From Nitrospirota bacterium (lineage in GTDB: Bacteria > Nitrospirota > Nitrospiria > Nitrospirales > Nitrospiraceae), in assembly GCA_018971525.1 (NCBI GenBank), contig JAGXAR010000023.1, forward strand, positions 1 through 53,768: 53,768 nucleotides of DNA. Reading direction: 5' to 3'. Position 1 is the first letter of the stretch, and every line of letters starts with the position of its first letter. Both the position numbers and the translations under genes were made by a program. This document shows positions 34,539 to 44,269 of the stretch, piece by piece. A model generated the notes under the pieces. The model was not told the DNA's origin, made no database searches, and was given only the letters and a program-made list of their open reading frames with translations.

Positions 34539-37073
34539 TCAGTGCAGCCGGCGTTTGGCTTTGGCAGTCGGCGGGGCAGTGAGCGGATCGTCGGGCCAGG
34601 AATGTTTGGGATAGCGGCCGCGGAGTTCTTTTTTTACATCGAGATAGGCCGATTTCCAGAAGCTGGAGAGATCCTTCGTAATCTGGACGGGCCTGCGTGC
34701 TGGCGACAATAAATGCAGCACGACCGGAATCTTCCCATCGACGAGACGGGGCGTGTCCTTGCAGCCGAACATTTCCTGCAACCGCACAGCCAGGATAGGC
34801 AGATCTGGCGTCTCGTACTCCACGCGAACGTTTGATCCGCTCGGAACCGTCAGATGGGTGGGGGCCCAACGTTCGAGTTGGCGCGACTGTCCCCAAGAGA
34901 GGAGCGCGTGCAACGGTTGGGTGAGATCAAGCCGCGTGACGCGGTCGAGCGTCGTCAGCCCGGATAGATAGGGACCAAGCCAGTCGTCGAGCGTCCGCAG
35001 CAGCATCTCGTCCGACAGATCGGGCCACCGTGACTCTTGTCCTTCGGTCCGGCGCAGAAATGCCACTCGCGCCCGCCACTGACGGAGCTCCGGAGTCCAG
35101 GCCAGCCGGTCGAGTCCCTCCCGACGAATGCCCTGTAACAATGCCGTCGAAATCATCAAGGGATCTGGTTTCGAGAGCCCCTGCTCTGACAGAATGAGGG
35201 AACCCAATCTTCGTTGTCTCGTGGCGCGAACCACCTGTGCTGTGTCATCCCATGACACCTCATCCACCGCTCGAATCTGGTCTGCATAGAGGGTCTCAAG
35301 ATCGCGAAGCCGTACCGGCGAGGCCAGGTCGATCCTGGCCCATTGCGTTCCGGCGTCCAGGTCGGCAATGACCAGATAGTCTTCTGAACCGAGCGGATCA
35401 GGGTTCGCAAAGAGGGCGCCGCGGCCATTGGCCATGAGATAGCGGGCATCATTTCCTCGTTGGCGTTGGGCGATGCGATCCGGATAGGCCAATGCGAGCA
35501 ACAGACCGGCCTCATCGAGGCTGTCCAGCCGATCCGAACGAGCAGATCGCGGAAGTTGTCGTTGCCAGAGGTCGGCGGTGTGTCTGACTCGTTGACAGGC
35601 GGCGCGGTCGATGGTCGCACCGGCAGCGTGATCGTGCTGCCCGTGCAAGACATCCAAGCGGAGTCGCAGATCGGCGTTGCGCCAGCCGGAGGGGCCTCTC
35701 AGAATATCGCGCTCGCTGAGCAGGGCGGCGAGCTCACAAGCAAGATTGCTGAGCTGCAACGGCACAGCCTTGAGCAGCATGTGCGCGAGACGTGGATGGA
35801 GGGGCAGTTCGGCCATCTGTTTTCCATGAACGGTGATCTGTCCCTCTGGATTGAGTGCGCCGAGGCCGACGAGCAACTCTCTCGCTTGGGCCACAGTTCC
35901 CGGCGGTGGGGGAGTGAGCCAGGACAACTCGGCTGGATTGGCCGTGCCCCAGAGGGCCAATTCGAGCAACAGTGGTGCGAGGTCTGCGTCGAGCATTTCC
36001 GGGGGGCGACGCGGCGCCAACGATTGGTGCTCCGCAGAGGTCCAGAGGCGAGAACAGACGCCCGGTTCGAGACGCCCGGCCCGGCCCCGACGTTGCTCGG
36101 CAGAATCCTGGGTTACGCGGATGGTCTCCAGCCTCGTGAGTCCCGAGCGCGGATCGAAGCGAGGCACGCGCAACAACCCTGCATCGATGACGACGCGTAT
36201 TCCGTCGATCGTTAAACTGGTCTCAGCAATCGAGGTGGCCAGCACGATCTTTCGCATGCCGGGTTGAGTAGGAGCGATCGCGCGGTCCTGCGCCTCTTGC
36301 GGCAGGTCGCCATGGAGCGGCGCGATGAGGACATTCGAGCCTAGGTTCAGATCGAGAAGCTTTCGTTCGACGCGACGAATCTCTGCCATGCCCGGCAGAA
36401 AGACCAAGAGACTGCCTTGATCCCGTGCGAGTGAGCGCCGGATTGATTGTACAACTGCCACATCGAGATGGCCGGAGAGGGGCTGGTCCAGATACCGCGT
36501 CTCTACCGGAAACATCCGGCCTTCGCAGGCAATCACGGGCGCATTGCCCAAGAGATCTGCGACCGGTCCACAGTCCAACGTGGCCGACATCACGAGCAGG
36601 CGGAGATCCGGGCGAAAGAGCCGTTGCGATTCGAGACAGAGGGCCAGGCCCGTATCGGCCTGTAGACTCCGTTCGTGGAATTCATCGAAGAGGACGATCG
36701 CATAGGCGCTGAGCGCAGGATCCTGCTGGAGCAGGCGAGCGAGGATGCCTTCCGTGACCACTTCGATTCTGGTCTTGGGCCCCACCTTCGTGTCGAGCCG
36801 CATGCGATAGCCGACCGTCGCGCCGACTGACTCACCCAGCGTGGCAGCCATGCGATGGGCAGCGGCACGGGCGGCGAGTCGTCGCGGTTCCAACATGAGC
36901 AGCGTCTTACCGTCGAGCCAGGGATCATCAAGTAAGGCCAGAGGCACCCGCGTCGTTTTTCCGGCGCCAGGCGCCGCGGTCAGCAGCGCATTCCGACCCT
37001 CCGTCAGCGTGCGACGAAGGGTCGGCAGCACATCTTCTATTGGGAGTCTGGACATGATAGGTTCGGCGTTCAC
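34539..37073 (-). CDS. hrpB: ATP-dependent helicase HrpB
   Basis: A DEAH-type RNA/DNA helicase of the HrpB family, 844 residues, typical length. It shows Walker A TAAPGAGKTT near 35-44, motif II DEFHE (Phe in place of Ala of DEAH), S-A-T as motif III and QRRGRAGRLEPG as motif VI. The HrpB-specific C-terminal domain ends RYPKHSWPDDP. The frame opens with GTG at 37073; an ATG at 37055 (M-S-R-L-P-I-E-D-V-L) is an alternative, and neither has a strong ribosome binding site. The cellular role of HrpB is poorly defined in most bacteria. It is divergent from the small gene at 37125. Confidence 0.92.
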   Translation of the reverse strand: MNAEPIMSRLPIEDVLPTLRRTLTEGRNALLTAAPGAGKTTRVPLALLDDPWLDGKTLLMLEPRRLAARAAAHRMAATLGESVGATVGYRMRLDTKVGPKTRIEVVTEGILARLLQQDPALSAYAIVLFDEFHERSLQADTGLALCLESQRLFRPDLRLLVMSATLDCGPVADLLGNAPVIACEGRMFPVETRYLDQPLSGHLDVAVVQSIRRSLARDQGSLLVFLPGMAEIRRVERKLLDLNLGSNVLIAPLHGDLPQEAQDRAIAPTQPGMRKIVLATSIAETSLTIDGIRVVIDAGLLRVPRFDPRSGLTRLETIRVTQDSAEQRRGRAGRLEPGVCSRLWTSAEHQSLAPRRPPEMLDADLAPLLLELALWGTANPAELSWLTPPPPGTVAQARELLVGLGALNPEGQITVHGKQMAELPLHPRLAHMLLKAVPLQLSNLACELAALLSERDILRGPSGWRNADLRLRLDVLHGQHDHAAGATIDRAACQRVRHTADLWQRQLPRSARSDRLDSLDEAGLLLALAYPDRIAQRQRGNDARYLMANGRGALFANPDPLGSEDYLVIADLDAGTQWARIDLASPVRLRDLETLYADQIRAVDEVSWDDTAQVVRATRQRRLGSLILSEQGLSKPDPLMISTALLQGIRREGLDRLAWTPELRQWRARVAFLRRTEGQESRWPDLSDEMLLRTLDDWLGPYLSGLTTLDRVTRLDLTQPLHALLSWGQSRQLERWAPTHLTVPSGSNVRVEYETPDLPILAVRLQEMFGCKDTPRLVDGKIPVVLHLLSPARRPVQITKDLSSFWKSAYLDVKKELRGRYPKHSWPDDPLTAPPTAKAKRRLH

Positions 37074-37124
37074 GAGAGCTAGACTGTACCAGAGTCGCAG
37101 CAGAGACGAAAAGGAAACGGACGC

Positions 37125-37332
37125 ATGGCCGAGTATCGCCGAGTATCAATGGTCGAAGGATAAACCATCTGCAGCAGGCTGGTACTGGTTCCGAGGCCTG
37201 GCGCACGAAGCAGACCCCTTTATTGTGCAGGTGGATGAAGTCGGACAGTTTCAATGGCCGGACGGAGGGTTTCAAGAAGTAACGCTGGCCAAAGGGGAGT
37301 GGGCGGGGCCGATCGAAGAACCGACTGAGTGA
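37125..37332 (+). pseudogene. Small gene frameshifted by a 10-bp tandem duplication just after its start codon
   Basis: An ATG at 37125 behind AAAAGGAAACGG begins a frame that stops after 12 codons. GCCGAGTATC occurs twice in a row (37128-37137 and 37138-37147). Removing one copy joins the ATG to an open frame that runs to TGA at 37332, giving a protein of about 69 residues. It begins M-A-E-Y-Q-W-S-K-D-K-P and is rich in Trp (GWYWFRGL, FQWPDGGFQEV, GEWAGPIEEP). No other ATG, GTG or TTG lies in the correct frame close upstream. The gene is therefore off in this sequence, by a reversible-looking change. The function is unknown. Confidence 0.7.
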
Positions 37333-37490
37333 GGAGAGCGGGACACGAGCGTGAAGGGCTCATAAGAAGAACCCGGTTGATTTATACAGCGGAAGGTATA
37401 CGCAAATCAGTTTGGTAGTCGTCTGAGCGCGCTTGATACGATCCCGCCTCCTGAATATACCTATCTGACTGTTCCTGTCGCAAAAATCCT

Positions 37491-38744
37491 ATGAGAAACT
37501 CAATCGTATCGGCGAGGCCGCGTCAGGCCGCCGTGCTGTTCATCATGGTCACGGTGATGCTCGACGTGCTGTCGTTCGGCATCATCATTCCTGTGCTGCC
37601 GAAACTCGTCGAGGAGTTCCTGGGCGGCAATACGGCGCAGGCGGCCGAAATCTACGGCATGATGGGCACAGCCTGGGCCTTGATGCAGTTCGTCTGTTCG
37701 CCGATTCAAGGTGCGCTGTCTGATCGGTTCGGGCGGCGTCCGGTCGTGCTCTTGTCCAATTTCGGTCTGGGCCTCGACTACATACTGATGGCTTTGGCGC
37801 CGAACCTGGCCTGGTTGTTTGCAGGCCGGGTGATTTCGGGCATCGCCTCATCGAGTTTCAGTACAGCCGGCGCCTACATTGCCGACGTCACGCCTCCTGA
37901 GAAACGGGCCGCCGGCTTCGGGATGATCGGTGCGGCCTTTGGACTCGGGTTTGTCCTCGGGCCGGCTGTGGGAGGACTGCTGGGCGCCATGGATCCTCGC
38001 TGGCCCTTCTGGGGTGCCGCGGCAACCAGCCTGGTGAACGCCTGCTATGGTTTCTTCGTGCTGCCGGAGTCTCTGGCTCGTGAGAAACGCGCGAGGTTTT
38101 CGTGGGCGCGCGCCAACCCGGTCGGCTCGTTGCGGCTGCTCCGTTCGCACCATGAGCTGTTTGGTCTGGCCACGGTCAGCTTCCTGGGATACCTGGCCCA
38201 TGTCGTCTTGCCGAGCATCGCTGTGTTGTATCTGGGGTATCGCTACGGCTGGGGGCCTTCAGCCGTCGGGCTGACGCTCGCGGCCGTTGGCCTCTGTGCC
38301 ATGATTGTCCAAGGCACGTTGGTGAAACCCATTACGGCGCGATTCGGTGAGCGACGGGCTCTGCTGGCGGGGCTGCTTTGTGGCGCGACGGGATTTGCGA
38401 TTTACGGCCTCGCTCCCACCGGGACGATCTACTACTTCGGCATTCCGATCATGGCATTCTGGGGATTGGCCGGTCCCTCGGCGCAGGCGCTTATGAGCCG
38501 TCGAGTGGGCCCGTCGGAGCAGGGCCAGCTTCAGGGGGCCATCGCGAGCCTCATGGGCATCGCCGGTCTGATCGGGCCGGTCCTGTTCACGGAAACGTTC
38601 GCTCTATTCATTGGTCCCGGCATCGACTGGCACATTCCTGGCGCGCCGTTTCTCCTGGCCTCGTGGCTGTTGCTCATAGCGGCGGCGCTGGCCTGGCGGA
38701 CGACGGCGCGGGGCAGAACCTCCTTCGTTGCGCGGGAAGCGTGA
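37491..38744 (+). CDS. MFS transporter of the TetA/drug efflux type
   Basis: A 417-residue major facilitator protein with 12 predicted membrane helices. It has the TetA-like features DVLSFGIIIPVLPKLV in helix 1, motif A after helix 2 (GALSDRFGRRPVVL), and the helix 5 motif GFVLGPAVGGLLG. Tetracycline-type exporters (DHA1) exchange drug for protons, but many TetA-like proteins in environmental bacteria have other substrates. The long central loop between helices 6 and 7 (REKRARFSWARANPVGSL) is basic, as expected for the cytoplasmic side. The ATG start has no strong ribosome binding site. It stands between the frameshifted small gene and the DEAD-box helicase with its own spacers. Confidence 0.85.
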   Translation: MRNSIVSARPRQAAVLFIMVTVMLDVLSFGIIIPVLPKLVEEFLGGNTAQAAEIYGMMGTAWALMQFVCSPIQGALSDRFGRRPVVLLSNFGLGLDYILMALAPNLAWLFAGRVISGIASSSFSTAGAYIADVTPPEKRAAGFGMIGAAFGLGFVLGPAVGGLLGAMDPRWPFWGAAATSLVNACYGFFVLPESLAREKRARFSWARANPVGSLRLLRSHHELFGLATVSFLGYLAHVVLPSIAVLYLGYRYGWGPSAVGLTLAAVGLCAMIVQGTLVKPITARFGERRALLAGLLCGATGFAIYGLAPTGTIYYFGIPIMAFWGLAGPSAQALMSRRVGPSEQGQLQGAIASLMGIAGLIGPVLFTETFALFIGPGIDWHIPGAPFLLASWLLLIAAALAWRTTARGRTSFVAREA

Positions 38745-38793
38745 AGGTGAAGGGGAGTCGGGCCACCGGCGAACGCACTAGGCCGATCGTCGA

Positions 38794-38845
38794 CGGGGGA
38801 GGGCATCGCCTCTTGTGAATAATGCGTTATTGAGGCGATCCCCCT
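38794..38845 (+). terminator. Hairpin between the MFS gene and the DEAD-box helicase gene
   Basis: ATCGCCTC (38805-38812) pairs perfectly with GAGGCGAT (38832-38839). The stem can be extended by a GGGGGAGGG/CCCCC pairing with a bulge. It may terminate the MFS transcript or act as a 5' leader structure for the helicase mRNA. Confidence 0.45.
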
Positions 38846-38920
38846 TGCTGTGAGAGAGTAGGGGGGATAGAGAAGCCACACCATTCGAGACACCATCCAG
38901 AAAGGCAGTCGATACATTCT

Positions 38921-40690
38921 ATGAAACATGAGACCACGCACCCAGCGGTGGAAACGCCGTCAAAAGGGTTTTCTCCAGGGTTTGCGGCGCTGGGCCTGGA
39001 AGCCGCCCTGCTCACCACCCTCGACACGCTGGGCTATGAAGAGCCCACGCCGATCCAACGGGAGGCGATCCCTCCGTTCTTGGCAGGGCGCGATCTCTTG
39101 GGCCAAGCGGCAACCGGGACCGGTAAGACGGCGGCTTTTACACTGCCGATGCTCCAGCGCATCGCCCATTCGGCGCGGCGTTGCCCCTCCGCCCTCATCC
39201 TGGTGCCGACCAGAGAGTTGGCTATGCAGGTCGGCGAAGCCGTCACGCGCTACGGCAAAGAACTCAAGATCACCGTGCTCCCGGTCTATGGAGGGCAGGC
39301 GATCGGTCCGCAGCTCCATGCGCTCAAGCGCGGGGTCGATGTCATCGTGGCGACGCCCGGCCGGGCACTGGATCACATCCGCCGAAAAACGCTGCAGCTC
39401 AAGACGATACAGATGGTGGTCCTGGACGAGGCCGATGAGATGCTCGACATGGGATTTGCCGATGATCTGGACGCCATTCTGGAACAGGTACCCAAAGAGC
39501 GGCAGACGGCGTTGTTCTCCGCAACCATGCCGCCCCGGATCGCCTCCATTGCCAAGCGCCATCTCAAGGAGCCGGTCGAGATCAAGATTGCCAAGGAGCC
39601 GGTTAAGGCGGGTGCCGCTCCGCGCGTGCATCAGACAGCCTACATCGTCACCAGACCGCACAAGGTGGCGGCATTGGCCCGCATTCTGGATATCGAGGCC
39701 CCGAAGTCGGCCCTCGTCTTCTGCCGCACGCGTATCGAAGTCGATGAACTCACCGCGATGTTGACCAGCCGTGGGCACCGGGCCGAAGCGATCCATGGCG
39801 GGATGAATCAGCCCCAGCGCGATCGCGTGATGGCTTCGTTCCGGGCCGGGCAGACGGAACTCCTCGTGGCCACTGATGTGGCGGCGCGGGGGTTGGATAT
39901 TCCGTCCGTCTCGCATGTGGTGAACTACGATTTGCCCACGTCTCCGGAAGTCTATGTCCATCGCATCGGACGGACCGGGCGGGCCGGGCGTGAGGGGGCG
40001 GCGATCACCGTCATCGACCCGCGCGAGCAACGGTTGCTGTGGAACATCGAGCAGCTCACGAAAGCCAAGATTGTCGTGACTCCGGTGCCGACCGTCGCCG
40101 ACCTTCGCACGAAACGGCTCGCACGAACCAAGGCTGCGATTGAAGAAGTGCTCGCGGCCGGTGACTTGGGCCAGTTTCAGACTGTGGTCGCGTCTCTCGC
40201 AGAGCAGGGAGACCCGATGGAAGTGGCGGCGGCAGCCCTCAAGCTTGTTTTTCGCATGCAGGGCGGGGAGCGGAAGGAATACGATATCCCGGCCGTGTCG
40301 GGCAGGCCGCAGGAGCGGCCATCGATGGGACGGCGCCCCATGGGAGATCCTCGAGAGCGGTCCGGCGGCATGATGTCAAGAGAAGGCCAGGGCAGAACGT
40401 ATAGCACGCCTGGTCGTGGCGGACGAACGGCGGGCATGGCGAAGGTATACATCGGTGCCGGCCGGGAGGCGGGTATCAGGCCGGGCGATCTCGTCGGAGC
40501 GATTGCCAACGAGGCCGGACTCAACTCGAATGTGATCGGCGCCGTCGAAGTGATGGATCGATTCTCGTTGGTGGAAGTGCCGGAAGTGTTGGCGCGCGAG
40601 ATCATCGAGACCCTTAGCCGCACCAGGATCAAGGGCCAAAAGGTGGGAGTGAGATTGTTTCTGGAGCAGCCAAGGGGAGGAAGGGCGTAG
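38921..40690 (+). CDS. deaD: DEAD-box ATP-dependent RNA helicase (DeaD/CshA type)
   Basis: A 589-residue RNA helicase. Q motif FAALGLEAALLTTLDTLGYE is followed by Walker A ATGTGKT near 63-69, DEAD in VLDEADEMLDMGF near 169, SAT, and the C-terminal helicase motifs ATDVAARGLDIP and HRIGRTGRAGREG. The C-terminal region (about 505-585) is a DbpA-type RNA-binding domain (VYIGAGREAGIRPGDLVGAI, split at its turn), as in DeaD, joined by a Gly/Arg-rich linker. Members unwind structured RNA in ribosome assembly and cold adaptation. It is preceded by a hairpin-bearing leader. The closing residues P-R-G-G-R-A are basic, as is common in this family. Confidence 0.93.
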   Translation: MKHETTHPAVETPSKGFSPGFAALGLEAALLTTLDTLGYEEPTPIQREAIPPFLAGRDLLGQAATGTGKTAAFTLPMLQRIAHSARRCPSALILVPTRELAMQVGEAVTRYGKELKITVLPVYGGQAIGPQLHALKRGVDVIVATPGRALDHIRRKTLQLKTIQMVVLDEADEMLDMGFADDLDAILEQVPKERQTALFSATMPPRIASIAKRHLKEPVEIKIAKEPVKAGAAPRVHQTAYIVTRPHKVAALARILDIEAPKSALVFCRTRIEVDELTAMLTSRGHRAEAIHGGMNQPQRDRVMASFRAGQTELLVATDVAARGLDIPSVSHVVNYDLPTSPEVYVHRIGRTGRAGREGAAITVIDPREQRLLWNIEQLTKAKIVVTPVPTVADLRTKRLARTKAAIEEVLAAGDLGQFQTVVASLAEQGDPMEVAAAALKLVFRMQGGERKEYDIPAVSGRPQERPSMGRRPMGDPRERSGGMMSREGQGRTYSTPGRGGRTAGMAKVYIGAGREAGIRPGDLVGAIANEAGLNSNVIGAVEVMDRFSLVEVPEVLAREIIETLSRTRIKGQKVGVRLFLEQPRGGRA

Positions 40691-40812
40691 CCAGGTGCCC
40701 TTCTTGCTTGCAGAACGCGTACAGTGAAGCGGTGCTCGTTCGATGCGCGCAGTCAAGGGCAGCCTGGAGCCCTCTCTTGAAGAGAAATGAGCGAGCTTGG
40801 AAGGATGATCCA
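40690..40812. repeat. Copy of a dispersed intergenic repeat
   Basis: The gap begins CCAGGTGCCCTTCTTGCTTG, passes GGTGCTCGTTCGATGCGCGC and ends GAGCGAGCTTGGAAGGATGA. These blocks recur in altered form at 41728-41991 and 51900-52170. No gene is visible. The following 40813-40981 contains nothing recognisable apart from the pyrophosphatase leader. Confidence 0.5.
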
Positions 40813-40981
40813 TAAGATTGTCAGCCATGTGAGACATCGATGCGGGACGAGATCAAGGACGAAAAACAGTTTTTGCGTGGAGTGTTGAGCGATCCCCGAT
40901 ATCCTCTTCCTATCCGGTTTTAGGGTATACGTCCTACGCACTCAGCTCCTATTTTCATAACATTCATTGGAGGAAGACGTG

Positions 40982-41650
40982 ATGAGCGGCAACCAAGCCG
41001 ATTCCGTGCTGCGACTAATGAGCCTGATGTTCAGAGCCCACCCCTGGCATGGAGTCTCCATCGGAGAAAGAGCCCCGGAAGTGGTGACGGCCTATATTGA
41101 AATCGTGCCGACCGATACGGTGAAGTATGAAGTGGACAAGGTCAGCGGGTTCCTCAAGGTCGATCGCCCGCAGCGCTTCTCGAACTATTGCCCGGTCTAT
41201 TACGGGCTGGTGCCGCAAACCTATTGCGGGGAGGGGGTTGCTGCCTTGTTTTCCGCACGGGCCAAGCGGCAGGGCATCGTGGGGGATCGTGATCCCCTCG
41301 ATATCTGCGTGCTCACAGAGAAGACGATTCCGCACAGCGATATTCTCCTCACGGCCCTGCCTATCGGCGGGCTCAGTATGGCGGACGATGGCGAAGCGGA
41401 CGACAAGATCATCGCCGTCATGAAAGACGATGCGACCTACGGAGGGTATACGGATATCAGCCAGGTTCCAATGGCACTCCTCGATCGTCTGCAGCATTAT
41501 TTCCTGACCTATAAGAGTGCGCCTGGCAGCACCCATCACAAAGTTGAAATTACGAGTATGTATGGCCGCGAGGAAGCCATGAACGTCATCCGAGCCAGCC
41601 ATGCCGATTACAAAGCGAAGTTTCCTGAGCTGGAAATGCGGTGGGGATAG
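40982..41650 (+). CDS. ppa: Inorganic pyrophosphatase (family I)
   Basis: It hydrolyses pyrophosphate to phosphate in the cytoplasm, pulling biosynthetic reactions forward. The 222-residue protein has the family I metal-binding signature D-R-D-P-L-D, preceded by the substrate-binding stretch SNYCPVYYGLVPQTYCGEG. Later acidic residues (VMKDDATYGGY) complete the active site. It is about 45 residues longer than E. coli Ppa at the front and between strands, a variant seen in several phyla. The ATG at 40982 was chosen because GGAGGA ends seven bases before it; a TTG and a GTG slightly upstream are less likely. It is flanked on both sides by repeat DNA. Confidence 0.92.
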   Translation: MSGNQADSVLRLMSLMFRAHPWHGVSIGERAPEVVTAYIEIVPTDTVKYEVDKVSGFLKVDRPQRFSNYCPVYYGLVPQTYCGEGVAALFSARAKRQGIVGDRDPLDICVLTEKTIPHSDILLTALPIGGLSMADDGEADDKIIAVMKDDATYGGYTDISQVPMALLDRLQHYFLTYKSAPGSTHHKVEITSMYGREEAMNVIRASHADYKAKFPELEMRWG

Positions 41651-41727
41651 GGTGAACGGGCGGCCTGTTGATCCCCTGTGTTCGCGCAACGCGCGGCTTG
41701 AGCTTGAGAAGGACGGATGGGCAGCCT

Positions 41728-41991
41728 GGTCGTCCTCCTGCTCGCGGAACGTGCACGATCGGAATGTGCTCGTTCGAGGCGCGCAATCGAGGATCGACCA
41801 GGCTGCCCCTGAAAATGAAATGGGGGATTGGGATGACGCGCGCAGTGGAAGATCAATCAGCCCCATCCCTGAAGAAATAACGAGCGGGCTTGGAGGGATC
41901 ATCGCAAACACTCCTCGACGGCCGCAGTAAGACTTGCACAGGTGCCATTCCGGAGAGAGAAGCGAGCAAGCTTGGGAGGATTATTGATAGG
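41728..41991. repeat. Full and partial copies of the dispersed intergenic repeat
   Basis: GCCTGGTCGTCCTCCTGCTC followed by GCGGAACGTGCACGATCGGA marks the left block (41728-41805), and GAGCGGGCTTGGAGGGATCA the right block (about 41880-41904). A second right block, GAGCAAGCTTGGGAGGATTA, follows at about 41963-41985. The left block is nearly repeated at 51913. No gene is present between pyrophosphatase and the cyclase. Confidence 0.6.
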
Positions 41992-42035
41992 TGAGGTGCT
42001 TGTGCGATGCATGCTGGGGAGGATCGGTGAGGCTG

Positions 42036-44225
42036 TTACCCTGCGTTCTCCATCTGCTCTATCACAAGCGCGTGGGGGTGGGGGACAATGTCTATCCCGT
42101 TCCTGCCACGGCTTTTGACGCGGTAGAGGGCGTAATCGGCCATCTTGCACAACAGATCCGAACTCAAGGGGTGCTCGGAAGACCAGACCGTGGCCCCGAT
42201 GCTCACTGTGATGGTGAGCGGCCCGCTCGGTGTATCAAATGGCATGTCGCTGATCGCCACCCGAAACCGTTCGGCGCACTCTCGTAACGCGTCCAGATCG
42301 CAATTGGGAGCTACGATCAAGAATTCCTCTCCCCCGATCCGCCCGACGTGATCGTAGCGGCGGGCGGTTGCGCGGAGGCGCTGCGCGGTTTCCCGAATAA
42401 CGACATCGCCCACAGGATGTCCATAGGTATCGTTGACCCGCTTGAAGTGATCGAGATCGGCGATGAGGAGCGCCACGGGGTGATGGCTTCGTTCAGCTCG
42501 CGACAATTCCTGAGTCAAGATAGTGAGCGTCGTCGAATGATTCAGCAAGCCCGTCAACGAATCGTGCCTCGCCTGCTCCGTGGAATCGTGGAGGAGTTGC
42601 AGATTTTGAATCGCAGTGCCAGCCTGGGCAGCAAGCGTCAGCACAACCTGTTCGTCCAGTTCGCTGAAGTCGGTCGCGAGGCCGCTTGCTGTCGTTTTGT
42701 TGGCGAGGGAGAGCCGGCCGAAGAATTGGCCATGGCTTCGAATCGACACGCCGAGAAACGACGTCATGGGAGCATGATCTGCGGAAAATCCGACGGTGGC
42801 CCAGTGTTTTGTGAGATGAGCCAGGCGGAGGGCGCCGTCCTCTTGCCCAAGGGATTCCAGCGACCCCTGTTCGAGCGGGAGCGTCCGAATGGCGTGGGCT
42901 GCCGCATCATCCATTCCGGCGGTCAAGAACTGTATCGCATCACGCGTGTTGTCGTTGTCGACCCCTAAGGCCGCGTAGCGCGCGCCGGTGTTCTCTTTTG
43001 CGAGATGGAGGAGTTGGTGCAGCAGTCCGTCGAGGTCCTGCTGTGCGGACAACGTTTGTGCTGCCACGACCAATGCATGAAGAGCCTCTGTCCGTTTCTT
43101 GAGTGCCGTTTCCGCGTCGGTCGCTCGCTGGAATTCCCGTTTTGCGGTGCCCCATTCTGCGTGAAGGGCCTTGATCATCCCCAGCACAAGACCAAGCAAG
43201 GGAAGGAGGATGAGAATGGCCAGAAACAACAATTTCCAGAGTAACGACCGAATGGGGGTAAGGATGCTGTCCCGGTCTACGCGAATCAAGATGCCCCACC
43301 GTAGCATTGGGTCGGCATGGGCGATGGTGAGCTGCGCATAGGCGGTGATGACGGAGGCCCCGCGGCGAAGGTGAGTTTCTTCGACGAAGCCCCGCGCGTT
43401 CATTCCCACAAGTGTTGCGGAAGGAAGGCCGAGCTGTTTCAGGTTGAGGTTACAAGGTCTATCGCAGAGCGTCGAATCGGCGATCAGGTCTCCCTTCTCG
43501 TTGAGGAGCTGATATTCAATGTGCGACTCTTCCGTCCACTCGATGTTCTTGAGCACCTGCATCGTGTCGTCAAGGATGTTCATCAGTGAGGGGACGCCCA
43601 CAACGGCTGCGATTGCTCCGAGAAAGCGTCCGTCGGGACTGTGCAGGGGAGCGATCACAGTGATGGCCGAGGTCCCTCCGGATTCCTCATTCACCTGCGC
43701 ATCCAGAATCCTGACGCCAGTGATGGTGCGTGCCAGTTGGAACCAGTGACGCTGGCTCAGATCGAGGGAGGTATTGGACGTATCGGTGGTCGCGATGATC
43801 TTCCCGCGTGAGTCGGTGACGCCAATCCACCGATAGGCCGGGTGGGCGTGCACCAGTTCGCGGAGATATTTTGTCAGCGCCTCAGGGTTCTGACCTCGGG
43901 CCATCGGAGCAGTGGAGAGCATCTGGATGTCGCCGTATCGCTCCAGGATCATCATGTCCAATTTGCTGGCGGCATCTGTGGCCGCTTGCACCAGGCTATG
44001 GCCGCTGGATTGGATCATTTCATGTCGGACGGCGTAGGCGGCCCATCCCAGGCAGAGCAGCGTCACCAGCGTCATGACGGCGACGACGGAGACAATCCAG
44101 GTGTGATGACGGTCCATCCACGCAGGGAATCGGTCTGTCGTGAACGAGATGGGGGGCGACGTGCTCACGGGAGCAGGCAAGACCAGGGCAGGGTCAGGGG
44201 TGGTGATGTGGGTCTGGTTTTCCAT
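42036..44225 (-). CDS. Membrane diguanylate cyclase with periplasmic sensor, GAF and GGDEF domains
   Basis: This 729-residue enzyme should make c-di-GMP from two GTP. A membrane helix at about 42-66 leads into a periplasmic Cache-type domain of about 260 residues (AYRWIGVTDSRGKIIATTDTS in two strands, then DGRFLGAIAAVVG). A second helix lies at about 333-355, then a coiled segment, a GAF domain (about 385-540) and a GGDEF domain at about 555-720 with R-I-G-G-E-E-F near 628-634. The R-R-Y-D sequence five residues before it is an intact inhibitory-site motif, so product inhibition is expected. It could supply the c-di-GMP that the HD-GYP protein at 17.5 kb degrades. A candidate promoter lies just upstream. 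Confidence 0.9.
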   Translation of the reverse strand: MENQTHITTPDPALVLPAPVSTSPPISFTTDRFPAWMDRHHTWIVSVVAVMTLVTLLCLGWAAYAVRHEMIQSSGHSLVQAATDAASKLDMMILERYGDIQMLSTAPMARGQNPEALTKYLRELVHAHPAYRWIGVTDSRGKIIATTDTSNTSLDLSQRHWFQLARTITGVRILDAQVNEESGGTSAITVIAPLHSPDGRFLGAIAAVVGVPSLMNILDDTMQVLKNIEWTEESHIEYQLLNEKGDLIADSTLCDRPCNLNLKQLGLPSATLVGMNARGFVEETHLRRGASVITAYAQLTIAHADPMLRWGILIRVDRDSILTPIRSLLWKLLFLAILILLPLLGLVLGMIKALHAEWGTAKREFQRATDAETALKKRTEALHALVVAAQTLSAQQDLDGLLHQLLHLAKENTGARYAALGVDNDNTRDAIQFLTAGMDDAAAHAIRTLPLEQGSLESLGQEDGALRLAHLTKHWATVGFSADHAPMTSFLGVSIRSHGQFFGRLSLANKTTASGLATDFSELDEQVVLTLAAQAGTAIQNLQLLHDSTEQARHDSLTGLLNHSTTLTILTQELSRAERSHHPVALLIADLDHFKRVNDTYGHPVGDVVIRETAQRLRATARRYDHVGRIGGEEFLIVAPNCDLDALRECAERFRVAISDMPFDTPSGPLTITVSIGATVWSSEHPLSSDLLCKMADYALYRVKSRGRNGIDIVPHPHALVIEQMENAG

Positions 44226-44269
44226 CCAAATGGTGTTCTTTTTCGGGTCGTTCTGCGTGGGCTGCGTTC

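Noticed and set aside
38960-40030. 356-codon minus-strand frame opposite the DEAD-box helicase gene
   Set aside because: Antisense shadow of a high-GC gene with clear helicase motifs on the plus strand.
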